A DNA stretch of 64,000 nucleotides from Hymenochaete sp. R1 (Eukaryota > Basidiomycota > Agaricomycetes > Hymenochaetales > Hymenochaetaceae). A model generated the notes under the pieces. The model did no database searches and was not told the origin of the DNA. It saw only the letters and a program-made list of their open reading frames with translations. Where the stretch lies: assembly GCA_019400425.1 (NCBI GenBank), contig JAFREE010000002.1, positions 310,001 through 374,000 on the forward strand, read 5' to 3'. The translations under genes and the position numbers were made by a program. Position 1 is the first letter of the stretch, and each line of letters starts with the position of its first letter. Positions 45,301-60,667 of this stretch are shown piece after piece.

Positions 45301-48300
45301 ATGGATCTCACTCCTCCTCCATCTCAAGCAGATTCAGAAATGTCTCAACCCCAGTCTCAGTACCAATCTCAACTACAGTCGCAATCCCAAGGCTCGCAGC
45401 CAGTGTATCCACCAGCACCATCAAACGTCAAGAGCCCGCCTTTTCCGGTGCTTGCTGAACTGTTCAATAACCTTACAAAGGAAAGAAAGCAGGATCTACG
45501 GAGAAAGAGACTACAAAATTGGTTTAATGTGAGCAAGGCTTGCTTGCTTGCTTAGTGGCTTACATTAATACTGTCTAGGGATGGCGACGTGAAGCAGGCC
45601 AGGACTTTTACCCAGTTTTGCGTCTCATACTGCCACAGGTTCGCATGTACCTGTCTTTGTACATGTTTGAAATTTTGACTGTTGTAAATCCCTTAGAAAG
45701 ATCGGGAACGCTCCGTGTATGGCCTCAAGGAGACGAATTTAGCAAAAACGTATATCAAACTCATACCACTTGGCATGAAAGATCCCGATGCCGTCAGGCT
45801 ACTTAACTGGAAGAAACCCACTGAGATAGATGTGTGTAATCAAGCGATGCAGGCTGCTATCAAGCTCAGCGTTTTAACCACAGAAAGCTGCCGGGGACTT
45901 CCCAACAGTTTTATATGAGGTTGTTTGCAAACGTTCGTCGGTCACTGAAGGCAGCTTGTCCGTTGACCAAATAAACGACCTCCTTGATGAACTGTGCCAA
46001 AGCATGGGAAGACAGTGAGTCCTCACGACGAAAATTGAAATGCGTACTTGAATAAAGGATCAGCGACGTCCAATCAAAGATTCTTCAACGAATTTACAAC
46101 TCATGTACCCCTGAAGAACAAAAATGGATTACTCGTATTATTCTCAAAGGTATTCAATCAACGAGAGCCCAAGAATGGCGAAGGCTCATAAACTTCCAAT
46201 TGAAGACATGCAGGTAAACGTGAAGGAAAACACAGTTCTCTCTGTGTTTCACCCTGATGTTAGTCCCTTCCAAGAGTTTTTGGGAGTGTGGGATTGAGCT
46301 TTTATAGGCCGTGGATCTCTTCAACGCGTGTTCCGACCTCAAGAAAGTAGCCTACGAGCTCTTCGATCCAAAGTATAGATTAAATGAGTCGGATAAGCAG
46401 ATAAATCTCTTCCATTCGTTTGCACCAATGCTGTGTAAACGGCCAGGCGCACGGTTGGAGGATGCGGTCAAACACATGTTAGGGCACCCATTCATTATCG
46501 AAGAAAAACTGGATGGCGAGAGGATGCAGCTTCACAAGCGAGGGGACGAATACTTCTATTGCTCAAGGTACGATCGTGTTACGGTACATAGAACACGGAC
46601 TGACATATCTTAGGAAAGGAAAACTATACACATACTTATATGGCGCCACAGCCGAAGAAGGCAGCCTTACTCCGTACATAACAAACTGTTTTGATGAACG
46701 TATTGATGAGTGAGTGCACTTACATTCCATAACGAGAGATTGTTTACTTCCTTTCCGTGCAGAATAATCCTCGATGGGGAGATGCTCGTGTGGGATCCAG
46801 TATCGGAGCGGAATCTCCCCTTTGGCACGTTGAAGACGGCGGCCTTAGGTATATTCGTCGATTTCAAGCTGCAGTGAATTCTAGTTGATGCGTTCTAGAC
46901 AAGAGAAAATCTGCGCTCAATCCGAGGCCATGTTGTAAGAACTCGTTAACTTCACTTTGATTGCTAACAAATACCTTTCCGTCTTTAGTCAAAGTATTCG
47001 ACCTCCTTTTTCTTAACGGTACTTGCCTGGCGAAAAAATCGCTGAAGTTTAGGAAAAAGAACATGCGCGCCTATATTCAAGAGTGCAAAGGCCGGCTGGA
47101 GTTCGTGTCTGAGTTTGAAGGACAATCTGTTTCCGACATCCAGGCTCGACTAGATCAAATTATGGCAGACAGGGGTGAGGGACTGATTATCAAACACCCG
47201 AACTCCGAATACGTGCTGAACGGGAGGAATAAGGACTGGGTGAAGGTCAAACCAGAGTATATTGCAAGTCTCATTCTCCTTTTTTAGTCTGTGACAAGCA
47301 ATCCAAACATGACATGCGATAGGACAACATGGGTGAAACGGTGGACCTCCTCGTTATCGGTAGTTCAACGCGGTGATTATACCTTCTTTCCTCTGACGTC
47401 TTCGTGAAGGTGCCAACTACGGGACGGGACGGCGAAGCGGCGGCGCATCAACTTTTATTTGCGGAGTCATAGATGATAGAGGGGGGAGGAACACGGAAGA
47501 TTTCAGGTAGATGATATTTTGATCACACGTCGGTTCGTGTTAATCGAAACATAAATTCAGCTATAGCACTTTCGCCAGGATCGGCACAGGTTTGTCATAT
47601 GCAGACTACGTCTGGATCCGCCAACGGAACTGGAAACCATTTGACAAGAACGACATGCCGGTCTGGTACCAGGTGTCGAAAAAAGGCACCGATGACAAAC
47701 CGGATATCTACCTCGAACCGGAGGAGTGAGAAAGCCCCCTTGCCATCTCGAGCCCCGGCTATTTATTCATCATTTGTGTTCAGCTCCTTCATTCTCAAGG
47801 TCAAAGCAGCAGAGCTTGTCCCATCTGGTTTGTGGGTATCATATTTCTTCATTCTTTGAGCCTAATAAAATTTGTCATTAGAACAATATCATCTTGGATT
47901 CACTATGCGTTTCCCCAGAGCTATCGCTATTCGTGAGGATCTATCTTTCGCAGACTGTATGGGAGCGAGCGGTATGTGCCACCTTCCTCCTACACCTCAT
48001 CATCTATTCATATCAATGGACAAGCTATTCTCGAAAGCATGCGAGCGGAACGCAAACGCAAGATGGAGAAACCTGAGGAGTTTGTGCCCATCTTGAGACT
48101 TCGTTTTCGAAGCTGAAATACTTTCATGCAGAAGGAAAGACAAAAAGAAGCGTAAGACATTGAAAAAGGCGATCACGGTGATACCTGAATACCAAGGGGA
48201 AACTCTGAAGGATGTGGTCGTGCAAAGTGATATCTTCGCAGGCCTCACTTTCAGTGAGTCAAACACCTTACATTTTTGAGTGGCACTAGTCTCATTTTTG

Positions 48301-49813
48301 GTGTGCAGGTGTTGCATCTGATCCAAGAAATCGACGCGGAAACGAAGAGAAGAAAGCACTGACGAAGCTGTAAGTATCCCATTGGAACGCGTTGCAACCG
48401 CGTATTGAGTCTTCCTTCCACTTTGTGTAGTATTCATGCCAATGAAGGTAGGCATGTTCAAGTTGCAAAAGGTAGCGAATCTATCCTCGTGGTATACGGC
48501 GGTACATCGACACGTAAGTGCTCATTATAATCTTAAAAATGGTCTTCACAGTTTCGATTGTTGAAGCATATGACATCAAACTGATAATGGAGAGAGACAT
48601 CCATGATGTCATTCGTCCCTCGTGGATCTATGAATGTGTTGAACAAAAAAGGCGTCTTCCGTTGCACCGAAAGTAGGAATTTCACTCTGGCTATCGATGA
48701 TAAATGTACTGAAAGATAACACACACCTCACAGATACTTCTTCCATGCCAGTTCTGATCGCAAACTCGACAAAGACTATGATGCAGACTTGAATCTTCAT
48801 TCAGATGATTTAGACTTCTTCCCTCCGAAAAGCCCTATTTTTAAGCCGAACGATGGGGACTCATCGAAAACGAACTTCATTGGAAATGCAGAGGATGACA
48901 CGGCTTCGCCCAAGAAAGAAGTCCCAGAAAGTCAAGACATTGAAGAGGAATCTGAGACGGACCCTGATTCCGATTATGACGAAGCACAAGACGGCGACGA
49001 ATCGAGCGGTTGGCTGTCCGTCCTAAATCGTGATTACGATAATGATGGTGGGGTAGAACGTGGTCCGAATGAAGACTCTGAACCTGCCGATCCTGTAAAC
49101 TTTTGCTCCTGATTGTAAGGCGGATTGTTGCTCACAGTCATCCGTAGACACTTCAAGAATACGATGGTTCTACTTTCGAGGTACGGCAGACCCAAATTCT
49201 TGTCATGAATAGATGTGAAGGTACGCTGCAGGATATTAAGGCGAAAATGGGCGAAGAGGGCGCAATGGAGTTCGACACCGATAAGATCTTCCGACACCTC
49301 TGCTTCTACTTCGACACCCCCTCCAACGCCGAGCAAGCAAACATGAAAGTCAAGACGAAATATAGGAACCAGATAGAAACCTCGTGAGTAGCTTCTCCCT
49401 TTCTTCCCATTTCCGTCGGAAACTTATGGGGAACTAACCGTTCTTACATGTTACGTATGTAGCTTCGAGGAAGTTGAAAAACTCATCGTTGCGAACGGGG
49501 GGCGCGTTTCCATTCTGAACGACCCTAAGCTAACGCATATCGTGCTGGACAAGCGGGATATCACCAGGCGGAAGGAGTTGATGAGTTTAACATCGAAGTA
49601 CGCTTTCTAGAAGTCGGATACAGACACAATTATAACGTCTTTGAACTGATGGCACCGTTATTTTAGGCCGAAGAGGCGCAATCTCGTGCTGAGTGATTTC
49701 ATTCATGCTTGTGTTGAAGAAGATAGTTTATTGGATGAGGATGGTGAGTCGACTTGAGCTTTTTTGGATATCGTCAGCTGACTCAACTCTGTTGCCCAGC
49801 TTTCCAGCCTTGA
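45301..49813 (+). CDS. LIG4: DNA ligase IV (non-homologous end joining)
   Basis: Twenty-six exons encode 1049 residues, from 45301-45528 to a 14-base last exon at 49800-49813. Key exons are 46308-46567 (active site), 46989-47263, 47561-47725 and 48734-49094. LIG4 seals double-strand breaks with its XRCC4/Lif1 partner. The N-terminal domain includes TYIKLIPLGMKDPDAVRLLN and TPEEQKWITRIILKDMQV. The AMP-binding motif is KLDGER at HPFIIEEKLDGERMQLHK, followed by ILDGEMLVWD, VFDLLFLNG, EGLIIKHPNSEYVLNGRNKD and WVKVKPEYID. The OB fold (GTGLSYADYVWIRQRNWKPF) and two BRCT domains follow (DIFAGLTFS, DVIRPSWIYECVEQ; FEEVEKLIVANGGRV). The linker between or within the BRCT part is very acidic. The intron after 47263 is GC-AG. 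All catalytic motifs are intact. Confidence 0.93.
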
Positions 49814-50012
49814 ACATTGTTTGCAGGAGTAATAAAATGAAGAGCACTAAATGGGCAACAAAGTGGGATTGAATATTCAACATGGACACAGTCAGCGTAT
49901 TTATCAGTCATTCTACCTAATGTCTTACATATCAGATTCGATACAATGTTTTTAACTCCATTCTTCCCTCATGAGATTAGCTTCTACAGGAACGGAGCCT
50001 GCGCTTCTCATG

Positions 50013-52211
<2,199 letters not shown>

Positions 52212-52597
52212 GATCGGCAAGGAAAAGAGAGGAGGAGGAGAGCTGGGATACCTGAGACTCTGCGCTGTGCTTGATGTGTTTGTGGCAATGGCACAATTAT
52301 CCTGACCGAGGACTGCACCAGTCGTGAGAAGCAACTGTCTCATTGGGCTTTCACGTGATTATATTTAGCTAGGAATAGAAAAAGTTTTTGATTGTGCTCT
52401 GATCGATCTTCGGAGATTCGCGATCGACGGTAAAACGTGAACGTCCACCTTCGTAGATTTGACTGCTTGGTTCTCCTACTTGCTCGCCATCGCAAACGAA
52501 GTAACGATTTTTTCTCCAATCAATCACTGGCACCTTCGATAAATTTAAACTGCCAAATATCTGGCCACACCCCCTACACCCTTGTCTTCCACTTCTA
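52212..52597. other. Divergent promoter spacer
   Basis: About 390 bp between the Zap1-like gene and TMA16. An in-frame upstream extension of the Zap1-like N-terminus (to 52343) exists but looks non-coding. No other feature is seen. Confidence 0.45.
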
Positions 52598-53300
52598 ATG
52601 GCAGCCGGGAAAGGTCAAAAGAGAGAAAAAGTGTTCCACCCCAAATCACGCAAAGCATCCCAGCTCGAACGTTCGAAACTCCGAGGTGAAAAGCTCATCG
52701 AGGTAAAGAACAAGCGCTCGAGACGTTCTTCCTCAAACAGTGAGTCGTAAAGCCTCACTTACAACGAAAGGAGGTCTCCTATATGCGTTCGTAATCTGAT
52801 TTCGTATCGACCATTGCAGTCGACAATTTTAGTTTCTTCTTCCACGCCATACCGCCTTCAACAGAGAAGGACACACTGACACTTGACGAAGTACACGAAC
52901 TTATTCACGACGTTTGGCTTTGCCGGCATGACACAGCATTAAAGGAAGAAGCGGCAACGCGAAGACCTGGGAGGCCGAAAAGCTCGAGACACATGCAACT
53001 GGAGAACCAGAAGACAATGGAAGAGGAGGAATATAGGACTGGGCTGGGTGAGTTTTACGTGCGAGTCGAGAGGCTTATATGTTAACTGATGGTGACTTGG
53101 GGTCAGAGGTACCTGACTTGACGCACCCGACGAATGTGAAGCTATTTCGACAATGGGACCAGCAATCTATGGAGTATGTGGATATCATGCGGTTTATTCG
53201 AATAAATGGGGAGAATAAGGCGTCTGTTATTGTCACGAGGCCGGGGAAGCACAATCTGCTTATAACAGAGAAAGCGCTTGAAATGGATATGGATACTTAA
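52598..53300 (+). CDS. TMA16: Translation machinery-associated protein Tma16
   Basis: Three exons (52598-52739, 52820-53047, 53107-53300) encode 187 residues. Tma16 binds nuclear pre-60S particles. The basic N-terminus (GKGQKREKVFHPKSRKASQL) and the block LTLDEVHELIHDVWLCRHD match the family. RRPGRPKSSRHMQLENQK and EVPDLTHPTNVKLFRQWDQQ follow, also family-like. The length is typical. Confidence 0.9.
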
Positions 53301-53558
53301 TGGAAGAGATTGGATAAGGATGTAGGGGAGGGTTTGTAATGATATTCTTAATCTTGAAAACATTCTTTAGATGGGCTCTGGCATTTCAGAACAAAGATTT
53401 CTTCGCAAAGCATGCTCGCAGCCTGCAAAAGTGAAATTCTCTCAGCCAAAACTACACCGATCCCATGACAAATATTCAAAGGCTTGAATTGTGATCTTAG
53501 TATAATGCAAGACGAGCGATCGAAAGCGAGGAGCAATGACATGATTACGAATGAATAA

Positions 53559-54712
53559 TTACCGGTCTTTACTAGCATAAATTACTTCTAGCTCTCCAAT
53601 GTCTCCTGGCACGTACGACTGTGCATCCTTGGAGTCATCGAACACATTTCCGCTCAGTGCGAAGGTGTCTGAGGGGAGGGTCAACATATCCGTGGGCGTG
53701 CGGGTGAGGTATAATCTGTGTAACGAGTCTTCGGCGGCCTGCAAAACAACTGTTGAGCGACATAATCGGCATCCTAGATTGAGAGGTTACGCACCCGATA
53801 CTCGGCCATCTTCAACGACGTCCCAAAACCTTCACCGAGCTTATCCGCACCCGAATAAACCCCAACAACATACATCGGCGAATTCGACTGCCTCCCCGTC
53901 TCCTTCAATAATCTCGACACTGGCTTTTCGCGCTCGAACTTGCTCACGGTTCGGCTCAGAGCCATTTTGGGGTCTCGGAATTTGAGGAGTGGTCGGAGGT
54001 CGAGATCGCGGCTGAGGAAATAGGAGTGAGCAAATTTGCGGGCCAGAGGGATAGAACGGTGTTGATAAACGAGGGCTGTGAGTGCACGGGGAACGGTTGC
54101 AAGAGCGTCATTGAGCGTTAGCGATCTGGGAAGCGTCTGAGCAGTCAAGGGGTCCTGAAACGATGTTTAGGGATTAGGTACTGTAAAAGAAATAATAGAA
54201 ATGAAAGAAAGGACATGACATACAGGTCTGTTCCACCGCAGCAGGGGCGTTGCTCCCATTTCTTTTGCAACAGTCGCACAGGTCAGTGGACCCACGTAGG
54301 CACTCACTGCCGCCTTGAGTGCCCGTGTCGGCAGATGCGGATACGAAGCATGCAAATACTCCGTCGCAAATAGTCCCAGTAGCGAGTTCCCTAGCGTACT
54401 CAAGTTTGCATTTGATCCGACTGCTTGGGCACCTGGGTTATTTGCAGCGTAAAACGCTGGAAACGACGAGTGAGTACAGGCGAGAAGGATCTCGTCTGGG
54501 TCCGAAACGATGCGTGAGATGCCTATTCGGTTCGCGAATGCAGACACGGTTGATTGGGGAGGTTTTTGGAGCGCAGCCCACGTCTCAGGAGAGAAATGGA
54601 CGGGGTGGAACGCATTGAAGACAGCTTCTTTTGGCGGAAACTGGCGGAGAGAGGAAGCTGGAGCAGAAGCTATCTGAGCTGCTTTTGAGGCTATCCGCAA
54701 CGCCTGCGCCAT
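53559..54712 (-). CDS. MRPL3: Mitochondrial large ribosomal subunit protein mL44 (MRPL3)
   Basis: Three exons (54224-54712, 53795-54154, 53559-53738) encode 342 residues. mL44 is an RNase III-fold protein of the mitoribosome large subunit. The N-terminus (MAQALRIASKAAQIASAPAS) looks like a mitochondrial presequence. The RNase III-like domain has LLACTHSSFPAFYA, LSTLGNSLLGLFATEYLHAS and YPHLPTRALKAAVSAYVGPL, but not the acidic catalytic signature of active RNase III. The dsRBD-like end has YVVGVYSGADKLGEGFGTSL and KMAEYR. The stop context and the 60-codon last exon are clean. Confidence 0.88.
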
Positions 54713-55432
54713 GAACAAAAAGAAGAGAAAGAGGGAAGAGCGTTGAGAGTACGACCAGCTCAAGCTCTCAGCGAAGGATGTGACCAGCTGGAAAGACGAG
54801 TCGGAGGAAGAAAGAAGTTGCAGGAGTCTAAAATCCAGTACATGGGAACTACTTGCCATATTTGGATACGTTCCTGCCCGGGCGCACTTCTCGCCTCGAC
54901 TTCATCTTCATGGAATCGTATTAGTTTCAAGTTCGGTGCGGTATCAGAATAATAAAAACGGCATACGGTGAGTGTTTACAGGAGATATATAACCTATATT
55001 GTACGAACTAAGAAGAGCGCTTGAACTTTTTTTTGTTTTCTTATTCTCAGAAAAGCGTCCGTAAGTGCGCTGGGCCTGGAATCTGGGCGCTGTGTGGATC
55101 GACGACTTTACATGGTCACGAATCCCCCGTCCCGTCTCTCCTTGCAACCAAACGACAACGAGCAGGTCCTCAAGCTGTGTGTGTATAGCTCCCCGAGAGA
55201 GTAAGGTCAGAGGCGACAAGCAGGGTACCAAGCAGCCCGCGAAACAAGCACAGTCTAAGTAGTGAGCTATTAGTATCACTGTACGCGTTCTAGACTCGTC
55301 CCTCACGTCCTGTGCGCATTTCCTGCGTTGCGTTCAACCCCAAGCAGCACCGTAGTACACATCCCACTTCCCTACCCTCGATACCCTTTCCACTCCTTGT
55401 CCTCATACATATTTGTGCATACGTAAATCATC
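54713..55432. other. Divergent spacer between mL44 and RGD2
   Basis: 720 bp. Short frames here lack family signatures or usable splice sites. The right third is C/T-rich and is probably the RGD2 leader. No RNA gene is seen. Confidence 0.4.
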
Positions 55433-58400
55433 ATGCCGCCGTTGACACTCCCGTCGACGTTCGCCAACTCCTTTTGGTCCCAGGACTACCGACAGGGCAT
55501 CGAGACCCTCTACAACAAGCTTGAGCAGGTACGTCATCCCGAAAACGACCCTTTTCCAAATGTTTCTTGTGTCTTACCAGCTCGCTAACTTCAATCTTGC
55601 TCAAGGGCGTCATCGAAAATGAGGAGATAGTGGCATTTATCAAGGTAGGTCTGCTCCAGCCGAAGCACGGAACTCAATGCTGTGGATGATTTCGCTCATA
55701 CGTACACACAGGCGCGTGCTACGGCGGAGAACGACCTCGCGAACTCCCTCTTCGCAACTGAAGACGCTGGTCGAAGAGGTATTCATGTTTGCGAATATTT
55801 TTGCCCGATGCTTTTCTTGAACTCCTATCTCTAGGCAAAGGTTTCAACGGCGATGAAGGAGCTTCTCTCCTCATGGCTTTTCGCGGTTTACAGTCCGAGT
55901 CCGTTGTACAGGGCAAGGCGCATAGAGCGATAGCAAAGGAGCTCATAGACCTCGTTGCGGGCCCCTTCGACGAATGGGCTGCTGGCCATAGGGTAAGTGC
56001 TCACCTGAACTAAGGGATTGGAAAGCACGACCTTATGCCCCTCTAGGACCGCATTCATAGTAGCAGAAACTCGGTTATTGACGGTTGGGTTAAAAACTAT
56101 GAACTTGCCCAAGGGGATGTCAGTGCTTAACCTACTATCGTCCTAGCCACCATTGACTTTCTAACAGGTGGAAAAACTGAAACACCAATACCTTGCCAAA
56201 GTCCGAAAGGCGGATGAAGCAGAGGACGAGTAAGCCATGCCTCCTTTTATTGAACATATACTTACAGCTTTTCATAGCCTCAAGTTCGCCCCAAATAACG
56301 AAATTGCAGATAATTACACATCCTCACCACGCTTACATCCTCGCGACCCGAAACCCCAGAGGACTGCTAGCGTCTCCGAACGAATCGCTCAACGGTTCAA
56401 GGAGATCCAACGCAAAGCCGTCAACGGCGCTGGGTCTGATGAACAAGGCACCGGGAAGCCAGTCGAAAGGTCAGATTCGACTGTCTTCGAAGACATTTCT
56501 ATATCTTCAGAACCTGAGTCTGAAAAGCCGAAGGGCGACGACTTGCCACCACCCCCGCCGGTTAGCAAAGGGAAAGAGAGGGCTGTGGACACGAAACCCG
56601 AGAAGCCTGAAATACTGACGTCCCCGCCTCCAATGACATTAGATCTGCCCCCGAAAGATGGAGCAAGGTCGTCACCAGTTCCTCCTCATCCCCCGCCTCC
56701 TATTCTATTGGCTGGCCTTGCGCTTCCGCCTGCGGCTGTTTCGAATTTACTTGCGCGTGCTGCGGCGGACATGGAACTTCGCTCAATCAAGATTCCAATC
56801 ATTGGCGAATACAAGGTACAGCATCTTATTTCTTATTTAAGGAGATCATCTCATAACGCGATGACAGGATTGCTTCAGTGGTGAAGACTTCGTTGTATGG
56901 CTCGTAGACCACGTTGCTGGGCTCGGGGGTAGTCTTGACCGCGCAGAGGATGCTGCAAAAGACCTCTGCGAGCGCGATGGCATCCTACGTCGCATTGGCG
57001 AGTTCGGCAATGCGTTTGAAAATAACGATGAGGCTTTCTATCAGTTCAGGCCCAAAGCTTTCAACCTCGAAACCGAATATACTAAACAAGACTACGGAGA
57101 AACCGCAGCGTCTCCCATCTCCAACCTTTCGCCGTTGGCTGACAATCTCAAAAAGCGATCGGAGACGTTCGTAAGCAGGATGTCTAAAGCTATCGGCGAC
57201 CGTGGCTCAGAACCATTCCACGTTCGTGCTCGCTCTGAGGCCAGTGCAGCAGACAACACGTATCGCACAGCGGTGCGCAAGCTTGACCGCCAACGTCTCG
57301 GACTCGAAGAGAGGTTGGATGAGACTCTGAAGCTCTTACAGAAATGGGAAACTGATCGTCTCCGTGCCGTAAAAACCGTCCTCCTTCAATACCAAGGAAC
57401 ACTCGCGAACCTGCCTTCGGGCTTGCAGACCTCCTTGGATCGTTCCTCGACACTGATTGCTAGCTACCAACCTGAAGCAGACCTACGCGCACTCATTGAA
57501 CGTTACCGTACTGGTCCTTTCCGGCCAACAGCGCATGTATACGAGTCGTTGACACACGAAGAAGCCGACGTGTATTTCGGCATCGACCTTCGCAGATGGG
57601 CTGAAGGTGGTTGGACGACATTACGCAGCGACGAGCCATTGAAAGACAGGGTTCCCGAGGTTTTGACCGCGCTTCTCACTGCGCTGGATAGTGCGTACCC
57701 CAAACTAACGAACGACGCGGAAAAACGAAAGTGCTGGATTTACGAAGTACCGATGGCGTCTACGCATCATTTGAGAGAGAACTTGAATGCGGTTCCTAGT
57801 GGACAGACGTTCCCGCAAGAGCTTATTGCGAAGTACGATGCGCCTGTCATTGCGAGCGCTTTAAAGCTGTGGGTGCTGGAATTGGATCCTCCTTTGGGAA
57901 CGTGGGAAGGTTGGGATGACGTTCGTAAAATCTACCCTTCGAGTATGTGCTTTCTATTGTTACTCATATCAAGTGTACTGATATTCGTGCAGTGGGTAAG
58001 TCAGCAGGTGAAAGTGACGAGAAGCAACGCAATCAGGACTTGCAGACTGCGCTTTTAAAGTGGCCTAGGGTTCATCTTCTTGTTCTCGATACCATTTTGC
58101 AGCACCTTAAAAAGTAAATTTTCATTATTGTTACCTAAAATCTACCTAACTCACTTCGTCGTAGTTTGATTGCCTCAACAACTGTCGATGAAGAGGAAGA
58201 AGTTTATGTTACAAAGCTGGCTCTGTCACTTGGCAGAGGTAATTTATTCTTTTTCTATTATGCTCGTAGGTTCTCATGTATCTATCAGGTGTTCTCCGTC
58301 CCAAGGTCGAGAATGAAATAACCGTACAGGACCGTCATCCAATCTGTATGTGAGCTTGTACTTTTATTAGGAATAGGCAAGCTAACCTTCTTCTAGTGCT

Positions 58401-59370
58401 CTTCATCGACCTTCTAAATCGCTACGAAGAAATTATGCCTCCAACCTTGGCACGCAAGAAACGCGAGTCCGACCGGAAGATGCCGATACGAAAACGTACC
58501 GCGCCCATCGACATGCGTGTGAGCAGGAGCAGACTCTCAGTTGCCAACGTTAACACACAAGAGATCCTTGAAGAGCAGATGATCGCACGTAACCCAAGCA
58601 TGCGACCGCACTCTCGGTCCCCAAGCACTGTTGGCACACCCGGGGAAGAGAAAAAAGCTCTCCTCTCACCACCAGACAACAAACCTTCCATACCTACAGA
58701 AACAGAAACGCGGGGTCCAGTTGCAGCTCCGAAGGCGCCTTCGAGATCCAGCGGACCAGGCTACGATGGTCCTCCTATGCCCTCTTTCAAAGAGCCTCCG
58801 CCGGAGAAGGATGACATCGACCCACCTCCGATGCCCAAGTTCGTCGAGCCTCCTCCAGAGGTTGACAGCAACACGCAGGCTCCCCGATCGAACGCTGCAA
58901 GCCCCTCACCTGTGGCTACAGAGACGCCAAATACGCCTGTCCCGGTGTCAGTAGCACCCGCGACGCCCGAACCAGAGGAAACGCAGAGTCCAACGTCTCC
59001 TTCCTCTCCACCGAGCTCAACGTCGGGACCTGGAGAACGCGCGGCTGCTAGCACGTTAACGGGCTCGACAGAGGGTGCTAAGCTTTCGCGGTACGGATCT
59101 GGCGGGAACACTGACGCATCGCGCTTGCGTGGGCCCCGAGGTGCTCGTAGTGCGCGACCTGGGTCTGCTACAGGTATACCGCCTGCTCCAGGTGCGGCGG
59201 CTGGTGGTTTGCATCGAATGAATCGACTGAGCCACCACGGTGCGCCGGGGCGCAGTGCATCTCCGAACCCAAACCCGCATGAATATGAACCAAAGAGGAA
59301 GGGTGCGCGGACACAGGCGGGGGCGTTTGCGCATACAAAGAAGGGCGTGACGAGTGATGGGGATGATTAA
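55433..59370 (+). CDS. RGD2: Rgd2-type F-BAR/DEP/RhoGAP protein
   Basis: Twelve exons encode 1110 residues: 55433-55528, 55606-55644, 55712-55778, 55835-55992, 56047-56118, 56168-56229, 56278-56815, 56868-57942, 57993-58113, 58165-58238, 58289-58345 and 58397-59370. The F-BAR starts FANSFWSQDYRQGIETLYNK and continues through RATAENDLANSL and DEGASLLMAFRGLQ. It is interrupted by a Pro-rich insert and a DEP domain (DCFSGEDFVVWLVDHVAGLG, then LCERDGILRRIG), and resumes as a long helix (KLDRQRLGLEERLDETLKLL). The RhoGAP part has DVYFGIDLRRWAEGG and VIASALKLWVLELDPPLG. The usual GIYRxSG arginine finger is replaced by WIYEVPMAS. A Pro/Ser-rich tail of ~320 residues follows. Yeast Rgd2 acts on Cdc42 and Rho5 at sites of growth. 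Confidence 0.88.
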
Positions 59371-59676
59371 GGAAGCAAATAAATATTGAGGGACGGATTG
59401 TGCACATGGACCTCGTAAACATATAGGTGAAACGGACTGCTCACTTTGTGATTTGATCTAGGATTGTTAAATTTTCTTTGACTCGAGGTTTTGTTGTCTA
59501 AGAATTGCTAATTTATAATAATCGATGCTTTTCCACACTCCAAATGAATTGATGAATAAGATAGATTGCCAAGGTATCAAGGCTGGCTATTAGAAAAGTA
59601 CAATGTACAGCTTTCACAAACATGGACACATAGGACATGAACAAAAGTTAAAGAACAGGTGTTATCATTCAACATC
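59371..59676. other. Convergent spacer
   Basis: 3' flanks of RGD2 (+) and the H2A gene (-). AT-rich; nothing else seen. Confidence 0.45.
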
Positions 59677-60326
<650 letters not shown>

Positions 60327-60667
60327 GGTTGATTACTGTTAGTATGGGGGTGGACACTGAGGCAGGAAGTGGGTCGTAGAAGGTGGTGGTTGGGGAAGAA
60401 GGAGCTCTGTGTTGTGGTTAGCACAGTGAGGCTCGTATTTATACCAAATTGGGCGACCAAATAACGTCACGTGTACTATACCGCGCGCGATCAGTCACGT
60501 GCTACGTGTAGACTTACATAATATATGAACCCGCCGTTTGTCGTCAAGTGAGTGAGTAGAAGGAAGGAAGGGCGCGTGTGATCTGCGCTGGTAATGTAAT
60601 GAAGTTGAACTGGGTCAACCTCCACTCAGCGGCCGTATATGAGCGCTCTACATGAGTTTCTACTTCC
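60327..60667. other. Divergent spacer between H2A and M50B-like gene
   Basis: The left half holds the H2A promoter boxes (60436-60452). Two CACGTG motifs lie near 60470 and 60495. No H2B or other gene is present. Confidence 0.5.
60436..60452 (-). promoter_or_regulatory. TATA and CCAAT boxes of H2A
   Basis: On the minus strand CCAAT (60448-60452) precedes TATAAATA (60436-60443), about 110 bp before the H2A ATG. The arrangement fits a strong histone core promoter. Confidence 0.6.

Noticed and set aside
53559..54712. Active RNase III (Dicer-like) enzyme
   Set aside because: The RNase III fold lacks the acidic catalytic signature, and the presequence and dsRBD match mL44.
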